The position numbers and the translations under genes are program-made. The notes beneath the pieces are model-generated. The model was not told where the DNA came from. It ran no database searches and saw only the letters and a program-made list of their open reading frames with translations. A stretch of DNA of 43,033 nt, taken from positions 1 through 43,033 of the forward strand of contig CAZBGS010000010.1 of the NCBI GenBank assembly GCA_964491785.1, written 5' to 3'. Below, piece by piece: positions 25,647 to 33,233 of the stretch. This DNA comes from RZZS01 sp964491785. GTDB lineage: Bacteria; Pseudomonadota; Alphaproteobacteria; Micavibrionales; Micavibrionaceae. Every line of letters begins with the position of its first letter. Position 1 is the first letter of the stretch.

Positions 25647-25661
25647 AAAAAGTGAGCGGAT

Positions 25662-26090
25662 ATGCGCAAAGAGAATTATGCCCCGAGACCTGTGCCGAAT
25701 GTGAACGCCACTCCGTTCGAAAGCGCCGAGGAGGCGTGGTTCTGGTTTATCAGCAACCAGACGGCCAGGGAGGATGGCGCCAGGTTTCTGGCGGGCGAAT
25801 CTCTGCTTCACCGGCCGTGCGACCCGATTGACATTCTCAAGGCCGTGGATCGTCTTTACCGCAACCGGATACTTCAAAGGGATCACCTTGTTGTCTTGCG
25901 TCATTACGGACAGCGCCAGATGCCGCCCGACCCCCGCCGCGTCAAAGAGGCGAGGTCTGCCGAAATCTGGAAAGAATCGATGAACCATCTTGCCGACCTT
26001 CTCGTCTCCAAGGGAATAGTGCGCGCCCTGCGCACCGGCGGCAATAACTGGCTCCTCGGGGCGATGGTTATCGAGGGAGTGTCCGAATGA
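25662..26090 (+). CDS. Small conserved phage-leader protein, function unknown
   Basis: A 142-residue soluble protein with no signal peptide. Notable phrases are NATPFESAEEAWFWFI (about 15-30), RPCDPIDILKAVDRLYRNR and LRHYGQRQMPPDPRR. The Arg-rich helical stretch in the middle could bind nucleic acid, but no helix-turn-helix is certain. It is the first gene behind the LexA-box promoter, so it would be the first product after induction. Its stop overlaps the next start (ATGA). I have an impression of similar proteins beside phage genes in other alphaproteobacteria; this needs a search. Confidence 0.7.
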   Translation: MRKENYAPRPVPNVNATPFESAEEAWFWFISNQTAREDGARFLAGESLLHRPCDPIDILKAVDRLYRNRILQRDHLVVLRHYGQRQMPPDPRRVKEARSAEIWKESMNHLADLLVSKGIVRALRTGGNNWLLGAMVIEGVSE

Positions 26091-26569
26091 TCGCCGCCGG
26101 CCCGTCATCCCCGCAAATAAAGCCTCTGATTCCCGGTCAGTCGGAATCGGCTCCCCCTCCCGGTGCGGGGATGACGCGGCCTGTATGGGTGGTCTTTTCC
26201 GGCGAGACGGATATTCAATGGCTGCGCCGCTTCCTGAAGCCGGGGTTCCGGCACTGCTTCGTGCTTCTCCGCGATGGCGGGCGCTGGATCAGTTTCGACC
26301 CCCTGGCCAATTATACCGAAATAACCTGCTACGGCCACCTGCCGGAAAGCTTCGATCTTCCGCAGTGGCTGGAATCAAGAGGGCTTACCGTCCTCTCCGC
26401 CAGCATGGAGCGCTGCGCCAGCCGCTGCGCCCCTCTGATGCCTTTTACCTGTGTCGAGGCGGTAAAGCGCCTGCTGGGCCTGCACCGGCGGCTGATTCTT
26501 ACGCCCTGGCAGCTGTACCGATTTCTATCAAAAGGAGAAAATAATGGGATCGCTAGCTTCAAGACCTAA
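26087..26569 (+). CDS. Phage-leader protein with possible Cys/His active site
   Basis: A 160-residue protein as read from the ATG that overlaps the previous stop. The first 28 residues are Pro/Ser-rich and are encoded by an inserted inverted repeat; the compact domain begins at Met29 (26171) with RPVWVVFSGETDIQWLRR. Within it PGFRHCFVLLRD and MPFTCVEAVKRLLG place a His-Cys and a later Cys in a pattern that could be a papain-like or NlpC/P60-like fold, but this is a guess from motif spacing. LTPWQLYRFL ends the domain. It overlaps the next gene by 26 bases. Confidence 0.65.
   Translation: MIAAGPSSPQIKPLIPGQSESAPPPGAGMTRPVWVVFSGETDIQWLRRFLKPGFRHCFVLLRDGGRWISFDPLANYTEITCYGHLPESFDLPQWLESRGLTVLSASMERCASRCAPLMPFTCVEAVKRLLGLHRRLILTPWQLYRFLSKGENNGIASFKT
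26103..26176. repeat. REP-like inverted repeat inside a phage gene
   Basis: CGTCATCCCCGCA (26103-26115) and TGCGGGGATGACG (26164-26176) are perfect 13-bp inverted arms 48 bases apart. The right arm contains the ATG (26171) that begins the conserved part of the overlapping gene. Palindromes of the type GTCATCCCCGC are common dispersed elements in bacterial genomes, so this looks like an insertion near the original start codon. Confidence 0.75.
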
Positions 26570-26831
26570 AGCGCCGGCAGTGCAGACCAGTGTGGTCTAT
26601 ATGCCCGCGGCAACCGCATATCCGGCTTCCTCCCAGCCGCAGTCACAATCGCAGACTTCAGAAAATCCCCCCTCCGGCGGAAGCGATTCCTCCGAGGAAC
26701 TATCCAGAGCCAGAACCGAGAGCCTGCTTAAACGCGACCGGGGCAGGCTGGGGACGGTGCTTACCGGCTTCAGGGGATTGCTCTCCCAGAGCCTGCAGAT
26801 CCCCCAGCGCAAAACCTTGCTCGGGGAATGA
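26544..26831 (+). CDS. Small phage protein preceding the portal
   Basis: A 95-residue protein with a low-complexity Pro/Ser/Gln-rich first half and a conserved-looking basic end, RDRGRLGTVLTGFRGLL followed by PQRKTLLGE. AAAGGAG lies six bases upstream of the ATG, the best RBS of the three leader genes. It overlaps the previous gene by 26 bases and the portal gene by four (ATGA). Small proteins with a KTLLGE ending occur just before portal or terminase genes in some alphaproteobacterial phages (from memory). A structural or assembly role is likely. Confidence 0.7.
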   Translation: MGSLASRPKAPAVQTSVVYMPAATAYPASSQPQSQSQTSENPPSGGSDSSEELSRARTESLLKRDRGRLGTVLTGFRGLLSQSLQIPQRKTLLGE

Positions 26832-28345
26832 CCATGCAGCATGTGAGGGACGATATGGAAACCGAACTCCAGGGCCCGGAAGCCCATGAAATCCTGCGGC
26901 GCTACAAGACAGCGCAGGGCAGGCGCGGCAACTGGGAACATCTGTGGCAGGAGGCCTACGACTACGCCCTGCCGCAACGCGCCGGATTCATTCGCAGGCT
27001 GGAGGCCGGAACCCCGCGCTTCGAGCGTATATTCGACGCCACGGCGATGGACGCGGTGGATCATCTCGCCGCCTCGCTTCTCGGCAATCTGACCCCTCCC
27101 TGGTCGCAGTGGTTCGGCCTCAAGCCCGGCCCCGATCTCGGCCCCGAGCAGTCAGAGGCTCTCGCCCCGGTTCTCGAAAAGGCCGCAAGAACCATTCAGG
27201 ATCATTTCGACCGCTCCAACTTCTCGGTGGAAATTCATCAGTGCTTTCTCGACCTCTGCGTCGGCGGCACCGCCAGCCTGTTTTTCGAAGAGGCCGAACC
27301 CGGAGGCTTTTCCGCCTTCCGCTTCTCAGCCGCCCCTCTGAGCGATGTGGTGCTGGAGGAGGGGGAGAGCGGTATTCTTGACGGCACTTTCCGCGATCTT
27401 GAACTGACTCTCGCCCAGCTTCGCAGCCGCTATCCTTACGCCGATCTGCCGCCGCAGATGATTCGGGACGGAACCAAAGACCCGCAGAAAAAATTTCAGG
27501 TTCTAGAGAGCGTTCTCCCCGACGGAACCGCCTTCAGCTATACCGCGATGCTCCCGAACGAGGGCGGCAACCCGGACTTCCTGGCGCAGGTAAGGATATC
27601 CGCCTCCCCGGTGATCAACTTCCGCTGGCTGAAAACTCCGGGCGAAATTTACGGCCGCTCCCCGGTCATGAAAGCCCTGCCAGATATCAAGACCGCCAAC
27701 AAGGTAGTCGAACTGATCCTGAAAAACGCCTCCATCTCCGTGACCGGGATCTGGCAGGCGGACGACGATGGCGTTCTCAACCCCGCCAATATCGAACTCG
27801 TGCCCGGAACCATCATTCCCAAGGCCGTCGGCTCCAAAGGCCTGACGCCGTTGGAAATGCCGGGCAGGTTCGATATATCCCAGATCGTCCTGGATGACCT
27901 GCGCAGGCGGATCCAGCATGCGCTGTTAACCGACCTCCTTGGCCCGATAGGCGCGGCGAACATGACCGCCACCGAGGTTCTGGAACGCAGCGCGGAAATG
28001 GCCCTCATCCTAGGCGCGACCTATGGCCGCCTCCAGACGGAGCTTCTGACCCCTCTCGTCCAGCGCGCGTTCAATATCCTGAGACGGCGCGGCGAGGTTC
28101 CCGATATCAGCCTCGACGGCCGTTACGTATCTCTCGATTACCGCTCTCCCCTTGCCAGAGCGCAGGGCCAGCGCAACGTCCGGAACACCCTTAACTGGAT
28201 CAACTCGGTGCTGCTGATGGGCGGCGAAGCTGCGGGCGCGGTAAATCTCGCCGAAGCCGCGCGCTTCCTCGGAAACGCCATGGGCGTCCCCTCCAACCTC
28301 ATCCGCAACGAACTGCCGCCCCTGCCGCGGGATACCGGTGAATGA
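26828..28345 (+). CDS. Portal (head-to-tail connector) protein, T7-like
   Basis: A 505-residue protein of the podoviral portal family, which forms the dodecameric ring through which DNA enters the head. Typical are RRYKTAQGRRGNWEHLWQEAYDYALP (in pieces: NWEHLWQEAYDYALPQ), RIFDATAMDAVDHLAASLLGNLTPP, the core YGRSPVMKALPDIKTANKVVEL (YGRSPVMKALPDI) and the late NMTATEVLERSAEM helix. The length matches T7 gp8-like portals (about 500-540). It is intact and begins the structural order portal - scaffold - capsid. Confidence 0.92.
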   Translation: MTMQHVRDDMETELQGPEAHEILRRYKTAQGRRGNWEHLWQEAYDYALPQRAGFIRRLEAGTPRFERIFDATAMDAVDHLAASLLGNLTPPWSQWFGLKPGPDLGPEQSEALAPVLEKAARTIQDHFDRSNFSVEIHQCFLDLCVGGTASLFFEEAEPGGFSAFRFSAAPLSDVVLEEGESGILDGTFRDLELTLAQLRSRYPYADLPPQMIRDGTKDPQKKFQVLESVLPDGTAFSYTAMLPNEGGNPDFLAQVRISASPVINFRWLKTPGEIYGRSPVMKALPDIKTANKVVELILKNASISVTGIWQADDDGVLNPANIELVPGTIIPKAVGSKGLTPLEMPGRFDISQIVLDDLRRRIQHALLTDLLGPIGAANMTATEVLERSAEMALILGATYGRLQTELLTPLVQRAFNILRRRGEVPDISLDGRYVSLDYRSPLARAQGQRNVRNTLNWINSVLLMGGEAAGAVNLAEAARFLGNAMGVPSNLIRNELPPLPRDTGE

Positions 28346-28365
28346 AATAAAGGAAGGAAAAAGAA

Positions 28366-28647
28366 ATGATGCTGTTCAAACAAAAACTGTCGATGACCCC
28401 GATTGAAAAAGGGCTGGTCTACAGTCCTCAGGAAACAGGCAAACACGATCAGAGAGAAATAGAGAAAAGCTTTGCCCGGTTATTTTCGAGCGAAGACGGC
28501 CAGAAAGTCCTCTCCCACCTCCAGGTTCTGACTTTCCAGAGAGCCTTCGGCCCGGGAGTCCACGAGGAATGCCTGCGCTACACCGAAGGCCAGAGAGCCC
28601 TGGTCGCCACCATCCTGCGCCTGATAGACCGCGGCAGGAACGGATAA
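28366..28647 (+). CDS. Bbp19-like small phage protein
   Basis: A 93-residue helical protein. FARLFSSEDGQKVLSHLQVLT (about 37-57, in pieces FARLFSSEDGQKVL) and the C-terminal EGQRALVATILRLI resemble the Bbp19-type small proteins that lie between portal and scaffold in short-tailed phages. Its role in those phages is unsettled. It is between the portal gene and the scaffold gene, with GGAAGGAAAAAGAA upstream. Confidence 0.65.
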   Translation: MMLFKQKLSMTPIEKGLVYSPQETGKHDQREIEKSFARLFSSEDGQKVLSHLQVLTFQRAFGPGVHEECLRYTEGQRALVATILRLIDRGRNG

Positions 28648-28689
28648 TCTTTTTAACCTCAAATCCTGACAGAAAAGGAGACTGAATCA

Positions 28690-29400
28690 ATGAACGACCC
28701 GATAATCGAAACCAAACTCCCGGACAGCCGTCCGGAAGGACTCCCCGAAAAATTCTGGGACGAGGAGAAACAGGAAATCCGGCTGGGCGCCCTGATAAAA
28801 TCCTATGCCGAACTGGAGAAGAAACTCTCATCCTGTATGCCGGTGCCGCAAAGCGACGAAGACAGAATCAACCTTCTTCGGGGTTTCGGACTCCCCGAAA
28901 GCCCCGATCAATACGAGATCGACGTAAGCCACGGTCTCTTCTCGCCCGATCCCGATGTTAACACCAGACTGCACGCCAAGGGTCTTACTCCCGACCAGGT
29001 GCAGGAAGTCTACAATCTGGCCGCCGAAAAACTCGTGCCCATGATCGCGCAACTGGCCGGAGACTTTCAGGCCGACCGCGAAATCGAACGCCTTACCGGC
29101 TATTTCGGCGGCGAGGAAAAATGGCGGGAGGTCTCAAGGCAGCTTCTGGCTTTCGGCCGGAAGAACCTTCCCGCAGATGTTCTCGAAAGCCTCTCCAGCA
29201 CCTTTGAAGGCGTCATAGCCTTGCACCGTATGATGAAATCCCGGGATCCCGGCATGTCACGCGACGGCGACGCCAGAGCCATGCTTGCCGAATCAGACCT
29301 GCATTCGATGATGCGCGACCCGAAATACTGGCGCGAACGCGATCCATCCTTCGTCTCGAAAGTTACCGAAGGCTTCCGCAAAATGTATGGCGAGGGCTAG
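28690..29400 (+). CDS. Capsid assembly (scaffolding) protein
   Basis: A 236-residue acidic protein like the T7-type scaffold that directs procapsid assembly. The start SRPEGLPEKFWDEEKQEI, the LIKSYAELEKKL helix (34-45), an NLLRGFGLPESPDQYEI element and a C-terminal helix (VTEGFRKMYGEG) that would contact the capsid fit the family. AAAGGAG lies ahead of the start. Its usual place is directly before the major capsid gene; here a leftward PilZ gene and a promoter/terminator pair separate them. Confidence 0.82.
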   Translation: MNDPIIETKLPDSRPEGLPEKFWDEEKQEIRLGALIKSYAELEKKLSSCMPVPQSDEDRINLLRGFGLPESPDQYEIDVSHGLFSPDPDVNTRLHAKGLTPDQVQEVYNLAAEKLVPMIAQLAGDFQADREIERLTGYFGGEEKWREVSRQLLAFGRKNLPADVLESLSSTFEGVIALHRMMKSRDPGMSRDGDARAMLAESDLHSMMRDPKYWRERDPSFVSKVTEGFRKMYGEG

Positions 29401-29427
29401 CCCGTATTTCTCACACTCTCGTATCCG
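29400..29427. repeat. Dispersed repeat shared with the window start
   Basis: Bases 29400-29417 equal 111-128 exactly, and 29416-29427 equal the reverse complement of 193-204. It starts at the last base of the scaffold stop codon, at the border of the inserted PilZ segment. Confidence 0.6.
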
Positions 29428-29466
29428 CCAAACGTGATTCGGTGGAAATGGTTTAAAGAAACCCCC

Positions 29467-29874
29467 TCAGGCCTGGGAATTGGCGAATTCGTTTGCCATG
29501 TAATGATCGATGACCTTCTTGAAACCCGTCCAGATCGGATCGGTGAGCGGGGCGAATTGCAGAGCGATTCGCCCTTTGCTTTTGCGGATGATTCGCGCGC
29601 GGTGATCGACATCTAGAATAGTGTCGTTAACCTTGAACTTCAGGGTAATATCTACAAGCTCTCCGCTGGAGAACATCCTCTCGTCGCTCTCCACAAGAGC
29701 GCCGCCGATGCTCCAGTTGTCGACCGGGCACAGATTGCCGTTTATAATGCCGATACATTTGTCGCAGCTGCGGCGGTCGAAACGCCTGCGGGTATCGAAG
29801 GAATCGTTGCTGGCCTTATGGCCGTTTTTAAACGCTGTAAGCATCATGCCCTCGTTCGCGTACTCCTGCCACAC
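29467..29874 (-). CDS. PilZ-domain protein (c-di-GMP binding)
   Basis: A 135-residue cytoplasmic protein made almost wholly of a PilZ domain. The c-di-GMP-binding RxxxR (RRRFDRR, about residues 29-35) and NxSxxG (NWSIGG, 53-58) motifs are both intact, and the beta-barrel continues to about residue 120. A CDKC pair follows the first motif. GTG at 29874 is the first start; ATG at 29844 or 29841 (GAGG just upstream) may be the true one. It lies on the opposite strand between scaffold and capsid, so it is a host-type gene inserted in a phage module. Confidence 0.8.
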   Translation of the reverse strand: MWQEYANEGMMLTAFKNGHKASNDSFDTRRRFDRRSCDKCIGIINGNLCPVDNWSIGGALVESDERMFSSGELVDITLKFKVNDTILDVDHRARIIRKSKGRIALQFAPLTDPIWTGFKKVIDHYMANEFANSQA

Positions 29875-29958
29875 CCCGCCTTTTCCGCCGAAAGCATTTG
29901 TATTTTATAGGGATATTACCATATATCGGTGCGCAAATTCAATCGGCAAAAAAAGTTC

Positions 29959-29987
29959 TTGACAATATAGGAAAAAATACCTAGTAT
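29959..29987 (+). promoter_or_regulatory. Promoter in front of the capsid gene
   Basis: TTGACA (perfect -35), a 17-bp spacer and TAGTAT (4/6). It points toward the capsid gene, but a strong terminator begins 12 bases after the -10, so transcripts from it would be very short unless termination is prevented. Confidence 0.55.
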
Positions 29988-29998
29988 TTGAAAGTCAA

Positions 29999-30027
29999 CG
30001 CCGGAACTGTATCTTCCGGCGTTTTTT
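29999..30027 (+). terminator. Rho-independent terminator upstream of the capsid gene
   Basis: A perfect 8-bp stem CGCCGGAA / TTCCGGCG, with a seven-base loop, is followed by six T. It would end rightward transcripts that read through from the scaffold gene and those from the promoter just before it. Confidence 0.85.
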
Positions 30028-30044
30028 ATTTCTCCTGCCGAGCC

Positions 30045-30071
30045 GGGGATAACGCTTCACCGAAGCGCCCC
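30045..30071 (+). promoter_or_regulatory. Stem-loop in the capsid leader
   Basis: GGGG, a four-base bulge, CGCTTC, loop ACC, GAAGCG, then CCCC forms a 10-bp hairpin about 90 bases upstream of the capsid start. The 130-bp leader (30028-30160) holds no ORF I can support. A role in mRNA stability or translation is possible. Confidence 0.35.
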
Positions 30072-30160
30072 TTGAGCGGTTTTTCCGGTTATCGAACAGG
30101 GCCGTGATACGACAACCCTTCGACCGGCCTGTCTCAACTCATACATAAAGGTAAAGTATC

Positions 30161-31000
30161 ATGGCTACTTCAATAGATCAGGCCTTCATCAAGCAATTCG
30201 AACGTGAAGTGCACGAAGCCTATCAGCGTCAGGGCTCCAAACTCAGGAACACTGTTCGCACCATCAATAATGTCGTCGGCTCCGAAGCCGTCTTCCAGAA
30301 AGTGGGAAAGGGCCTCGCCAACATTAAGGCGAGCCACGGCATGGTTCCCGTTATGGGCATCAGTCACGACAGCACGACCTGCGTGCTGACTGACTATTAC
30401 GCCGGCGACTGGATCGACCGTCTCGACGAAATGAAGACCAATATCGACGAACGTCAGGTGATCGCCAATGCAGGCGCCTACGCTATGGGCCGCAAAAGCG
30501 ACAATCTTATAATTGAAAAGCTTGCCACCGTAACTGACAACCAGAAGATAGAAAGCGGAGGTACCGGCCTAACATTGGAAAAAATAATGGAAGCCCTCGG
30601 GATGCTCGGGGAAAACGACGTTCCGGACGATGGCCAGAGATTCGCGGTTATCGGCTGGAGGCAGTGGGGCGAACTGCTCTCGATCGACGAATTTTCGAAT
30701 TCCGATTATGTAGGCTCCGACGCCCTGCCTTTCATGGCGCCGACCCAGGCCAAGTACTGGCTTGGAACTTACTGGATCCCGCATTCGGGTCTGCCGCTGG
30801 ACGAGGACGATATCCGCTCGTGCTTCTGGTATCACAAATCTGCTGTGGGTCATGCGTCGGCCTCGGATGTCATCACCGACATCACCTGGCACGGCGATCG
30901 CGCCTCGCACTTCGTAAACAATATGATGAGTCAGGGCGCATGCCTCATAGACCACGATGGCGTAGTCGAGATTCTCTGCAACGAAAATCATTCCGGATAA
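30161..31000 (+). CDS. Major capsid protein
   Basis: A 279-residue protein in the capsid position of the module. The start ATSIDQAFIKQFEREVHEAYQRQGSKLR, VFQKVGKGLANIKASHG and IDERQVIANAGAYAMGRKSDNLI (given in pieces: QFEREVHEAYQRQ, IANAGAYAMGRKSD) resemble a family of small HK97-fold capsids found in T7-like and related short-tailed prophages. The later part RFAVIGWRQWGELL...YVGSDALPF also fits. It is intact, with a moderate RBS (AAAGG). The preceding terminator and leader suggest separate control of this most abundant product. Confidence 0.82.
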   Translation: MATSIDQAFIKQFEREVHEAYQRQGSKLRNTVRTINNVVGSEAVFQKVGKGLANIKASHGMVPVMGISHDSTTCVLTDYYAGDWIDRLDEMKTNIDERQVIANAGAYAMGRKSDNLIIEKLATVTDNQKIESGGTGLTLEKIMEALGMLGENDVPDDGQRFAVIGWRQWGELLSIDEFSNSDYVGSDALPFMAPTQAKYWLGTYWIPHSGLPLDEDDIRSCFWYHKSAVGHASASDVITDITWHGDRASHFVNNMMSQGACLIDHDGVVEILCNENHSG

Positions 31001-31033
31001 TAACCCAAAACAATATAATCAAGGAGAAACACC

Positions 31034-31276
31034 ATGGCTGGCTTTGCAGCTTCCGAACTTAGCGTGCTCGCATACGCGAACAATTTCACGCTTTGGCACT
31101 ATACCACCCCCGACAATGCCGTTACCGGCGCGGGCTATTTCAACAACGCGTCAAGCATGCTGCGTGAAAATGACCTGATGATCGTCACAAGTGATAACGA
31201 CGGCACACCCTCCACCAAATTCTATGTCGTTTCCGATATAACCGGCGGAGCCGTCACCATAACGCTTTACAGCTGA
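31034..31276 (+). CDS. Small putative head protein
   Basis: An 80-residue, beta-rich, soluble protein with NNFTLWHYTTPDNAV and GYFNNASSMLRENDLMIV. AAGGAGAAA lies seven bases upstream of the ATG, so high expression is likely. Similar small genes after a capsid gene often encode head decoration or fibre proteins; the sequence alone does not decide this. It is 33 bp after the capsid gene. Confidence 0.6.
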   Translation: MAGFAASELSVLAYANNFTLWHYTTPDNAVTGAGYFNNASSMLRENDLMIVTSDNDGTPSTKFYVVSDITGGAVTITLYS

Positions 31277-31290
31277 AAAAACACTTTCCG

Positions 31291-31338
31291 CATCACCCTC
31301 CCTCTCCGTCGGCCCCTCCCGCTCCCCGTGGGAGAGGG
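31291..31338. repeat. GC-rich intergenic repeat, copy 4
   Basis: A diverged copy of the 1-66 repeat (CATCACCCTCCCTCTCC, GGCCCCTCCCGCTCCCCG, closing GGAGAGGG) inside the phage module, between the small head protein and the tail tubular A-like gene. Its presence here ties the module to the host repeat family. Confidence 0.7.
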
Positions 31339-31373
31339 CCGGCGGGGAACCTGCAATTATCAAGGAAATTATC

Positions 31374-31943
31374 ATGGCTCTGAACGATATTGCTCTCGCA
31401 AGCCGCGCGCTGATACGCATCGGTGCTGCGCCGATAACATCATTTGACGACGGCACCGCCGAATCCGAAATCGCCGGAGCCTTGTACGCTCCCGTGCGCG
31501 ATGCGCTTCTTTCCGCCTACGGCTGGAGTTTCGCCACAGGTCAGGCCGAACTGACGTGCCTTGAAACCGAACCGGCCGCCGATTACCGCTACGCCTACCA
31601 GCTGCCGGTCGACTTCCTGAGAGCGCTTTCCGCCGGATCCGGCTCGCGGGGCAGGGGCATCCGCTACCGCCTCGCAAGGGGCGCTCTGCACACCAATTCC
31701 GAAAGCGTAATCCTGACCTATATATTTCGCCCCGAAGAAGAGGAATTCCCCCCATACTTCGACGCCGCCCTGATCGCAAGGCTTTCCGCCGAACTTACTA
31801 TCCCCGTCACCGAAAACACCAGCCGTGCCGAAACAGCCTTCAAAATCGCCCAAATGGAATACGAACGCGCCAGACAGATAGACGCGCAGCAGGACAGCCC
31901 GGGAAGAATCGAAAGCTTCCCTCTGGTGGATGCAAGGGGCTAG
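31374..31943 (+). CDS. Tail tubular protein A-like adaptor (T7 gp11-like)
   Basis: A 189-residue protein. LNDIALASRALIRIGAAPITSFDD at the start (in pieces: ALASRALIRIGAAPI), the central LYAPVRDALLSAYGWSFA and YAYQLPVDFLRAL, and the C-terminal helical ETAFKIAQMEYERARQIDAQQ match the podoviral adaptor that sits under the portal and joins the nozzle. AAGGAAATTATC precedes the ATG. It is intact and is followed by an AT-rich gap and an inserted gene instead of the nozzle gene. Confidence 0.82.
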   Translation: MALNDIALASRALIRIGAAPITSFDDGTAESEIAGALYAPVRDALLSAYGWSFATGQAELTCLETEPAADYRYAYQLPVDFLRALSAGSGSRGRGIRYRLARGALHTNSESVILTYIFRPEEEEFPPYFDAALIARLSAELTIPVTENTSRAETAFKIAQMEYERARQIDAQQDSPGRIESFPLVDARG

Positions 31944-31997
31944 GTGATAATTAAGTTATTGGACAATAATGTAAATCAAGAACTAACTGCGGGAAAT

Positions 31998-32026
31998 TTG
32001 TAATTAATTAACTAAATGCGTATAAT
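31998..32026 (+). promoter_or_regulatory. Promoter of the inserted gene at 32064
   Basis: TTGTAA (4/6), a 17-bp spacer and a perfect TATAAT (32021-32026), lying in an AT-rich 120-bp gap. It gives the following gene an independent start of transcription, as is usual for phage cargo genes. Confidence 0.6.
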
Positions 32027-32063
32027 CTTGCTATAAATAACTATGTAAAATTAATGGTGGCTT

Positions 32064-33209
32064 ATGGCCGAGCCTGTAGAAAATAGCAGAAACGAACAGG
32101 AAAAACCCGCAGAAAGAGGTTTCTGGAGCAATCTGGGCAACAAACTTCTTCTGGTGCGCGAAGGCGGACAGAGATTTGTCGCCAGCATTCCTGCGATTCC
32201 CGGCTACCTGGCTGACCTTGCCGACAAAGGCGCTGAAAAACTGGGCGGAAACCTCTACGACGGTTCGGCAGGAAGCGCCATTCAGAACTGGACTGAAACC
32301 AATGTCATAAAAAAGGTCGATCCTGTCGGCTGGGCGCTTGGCCCGGCGAAGGTCGAAACCGATTCCGACCGTATGATAAAGGACGGAACCGAAACCGTTC
32401 TCGACGTGGCCAGCATTTTTGCTGGCGGAGCAGGGCTGGTCAAATCCCCCAAGCTGCTGGCGACGGCAGGAAAAAGCACAGGTTTTATCAGCAAGCTGGC
32501 AGGTACTTTTTCTGCCGCGGTAAAAAGCGAAAAAGTGGCGCAAACCGCAACCGCGGCTACAGGTCTGGCCAAGGGTACTTTCAATCTCGCAAGTAAAGGC
32601 CTTAAGGCAAACAGTACTTTAGTAAACATTCTTACCTATCCCTTGAAGCTCTTTCCGGGAACGAGGCCGCTGGCCAAGGGAGCCATTTACGGAACCGAAG
32701 CCGTTGTAGTCGACAACCTGACCGGCAAGCACGGCCAGAACGCAGTGCATGATTTTGTGGATGGCAGGCTGGACAACGACGGTCTTGCCCAAAAAGTCTT
32801 TAATACGGCTGTGAATGACCCGCGGGAATATAATCTGTTTGGCGATGGCGGCAACAGGACAGCGCAGCAGAAACAGGAAAACCCCTTGCCGTCAGACAGT
32901 CTCGCTCTCAGAGATATGTTCCCCGAAAAAGCTGGAAAGATGGCGGATGCAGTGGAAGACGCGTTAAGCTCGATGCATCCCGTAGTTGGCGCTCTCGTCG
33001 CCGCTCTGGCTGTGGGGCTGCCGTTCAGGATGCTATCGTCCGGCGGCGGATTGATGAGCTCGATCATTGGAACGGTTTTGACGGTCGGCGCAGGTTATCT
33101 AGGCTGGAACATGATGAAAGCCTCTAAGGATAACGACAGGCTCGCCGCAAAAGACGATAAAAAGCTGCCTGACGCGAAAACCGGAATTCTGGCCCCCGCG
33201 CCATCATAA
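32064..33209 (+). CDS. Independently expressed membrane protein (cargo/moron-like), unknown
   Basis: A 381-residue protein of no recognised family. The N-terminal 30 residues are polar and charged; helical Ala/Lys-rich segments with hydrophobic faces follow (for example LDVASIFAGGAGLVKSP and LAKGAIYGTEAVVVD). Near the C-terminus there are two likely membrane segments (VVGALVAALAVGLPFRML and MSSIIGTVLTVGAGYLGWNMM), then a charged tail. It has its own promoter and its own terminator and interrupts the usual adaptor-nozzle order. It could be a host-fitness, superinfection-exclusion or particle-associated membrane protein; nothing decides between these. Confidence 0.7.
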   Translation: MAEPVENSRNEQEKPAERGFWSNLGNKLLLVREGGQRFVASIPAIPGYLADLADKGAEKLGGNLYDGSAGSAIQNWTETNVIKKVDPVGWALGPAKVETDSDRMIKDGTETVLDVASIFAGGAGLVKSPKLLATAGKSTGFISKLAGTFSAAVKSEKVAQTATAATGLAKGTFNLASKGLKANSTLVNILTYPLKLFPGTRPLAKGAIYGTEAVVVDNLTGKHGQNAVHDFVDGRLDNDGLAQKVFNTAVNDPREYNLFGDGGNRTAQQKQENPLPSDSLALRDMFPEKAGKMADAVEDALSSMHPVVGALVAALAVGLPFRMLSSGGGLMSSIIGTVLTVGAGYLGWNMMKASKDNDRLAAKDDKKLPDAKTGILAPAPS

Positions 33210-33233
33210 AGAATTATATGATAAGACCAACCC

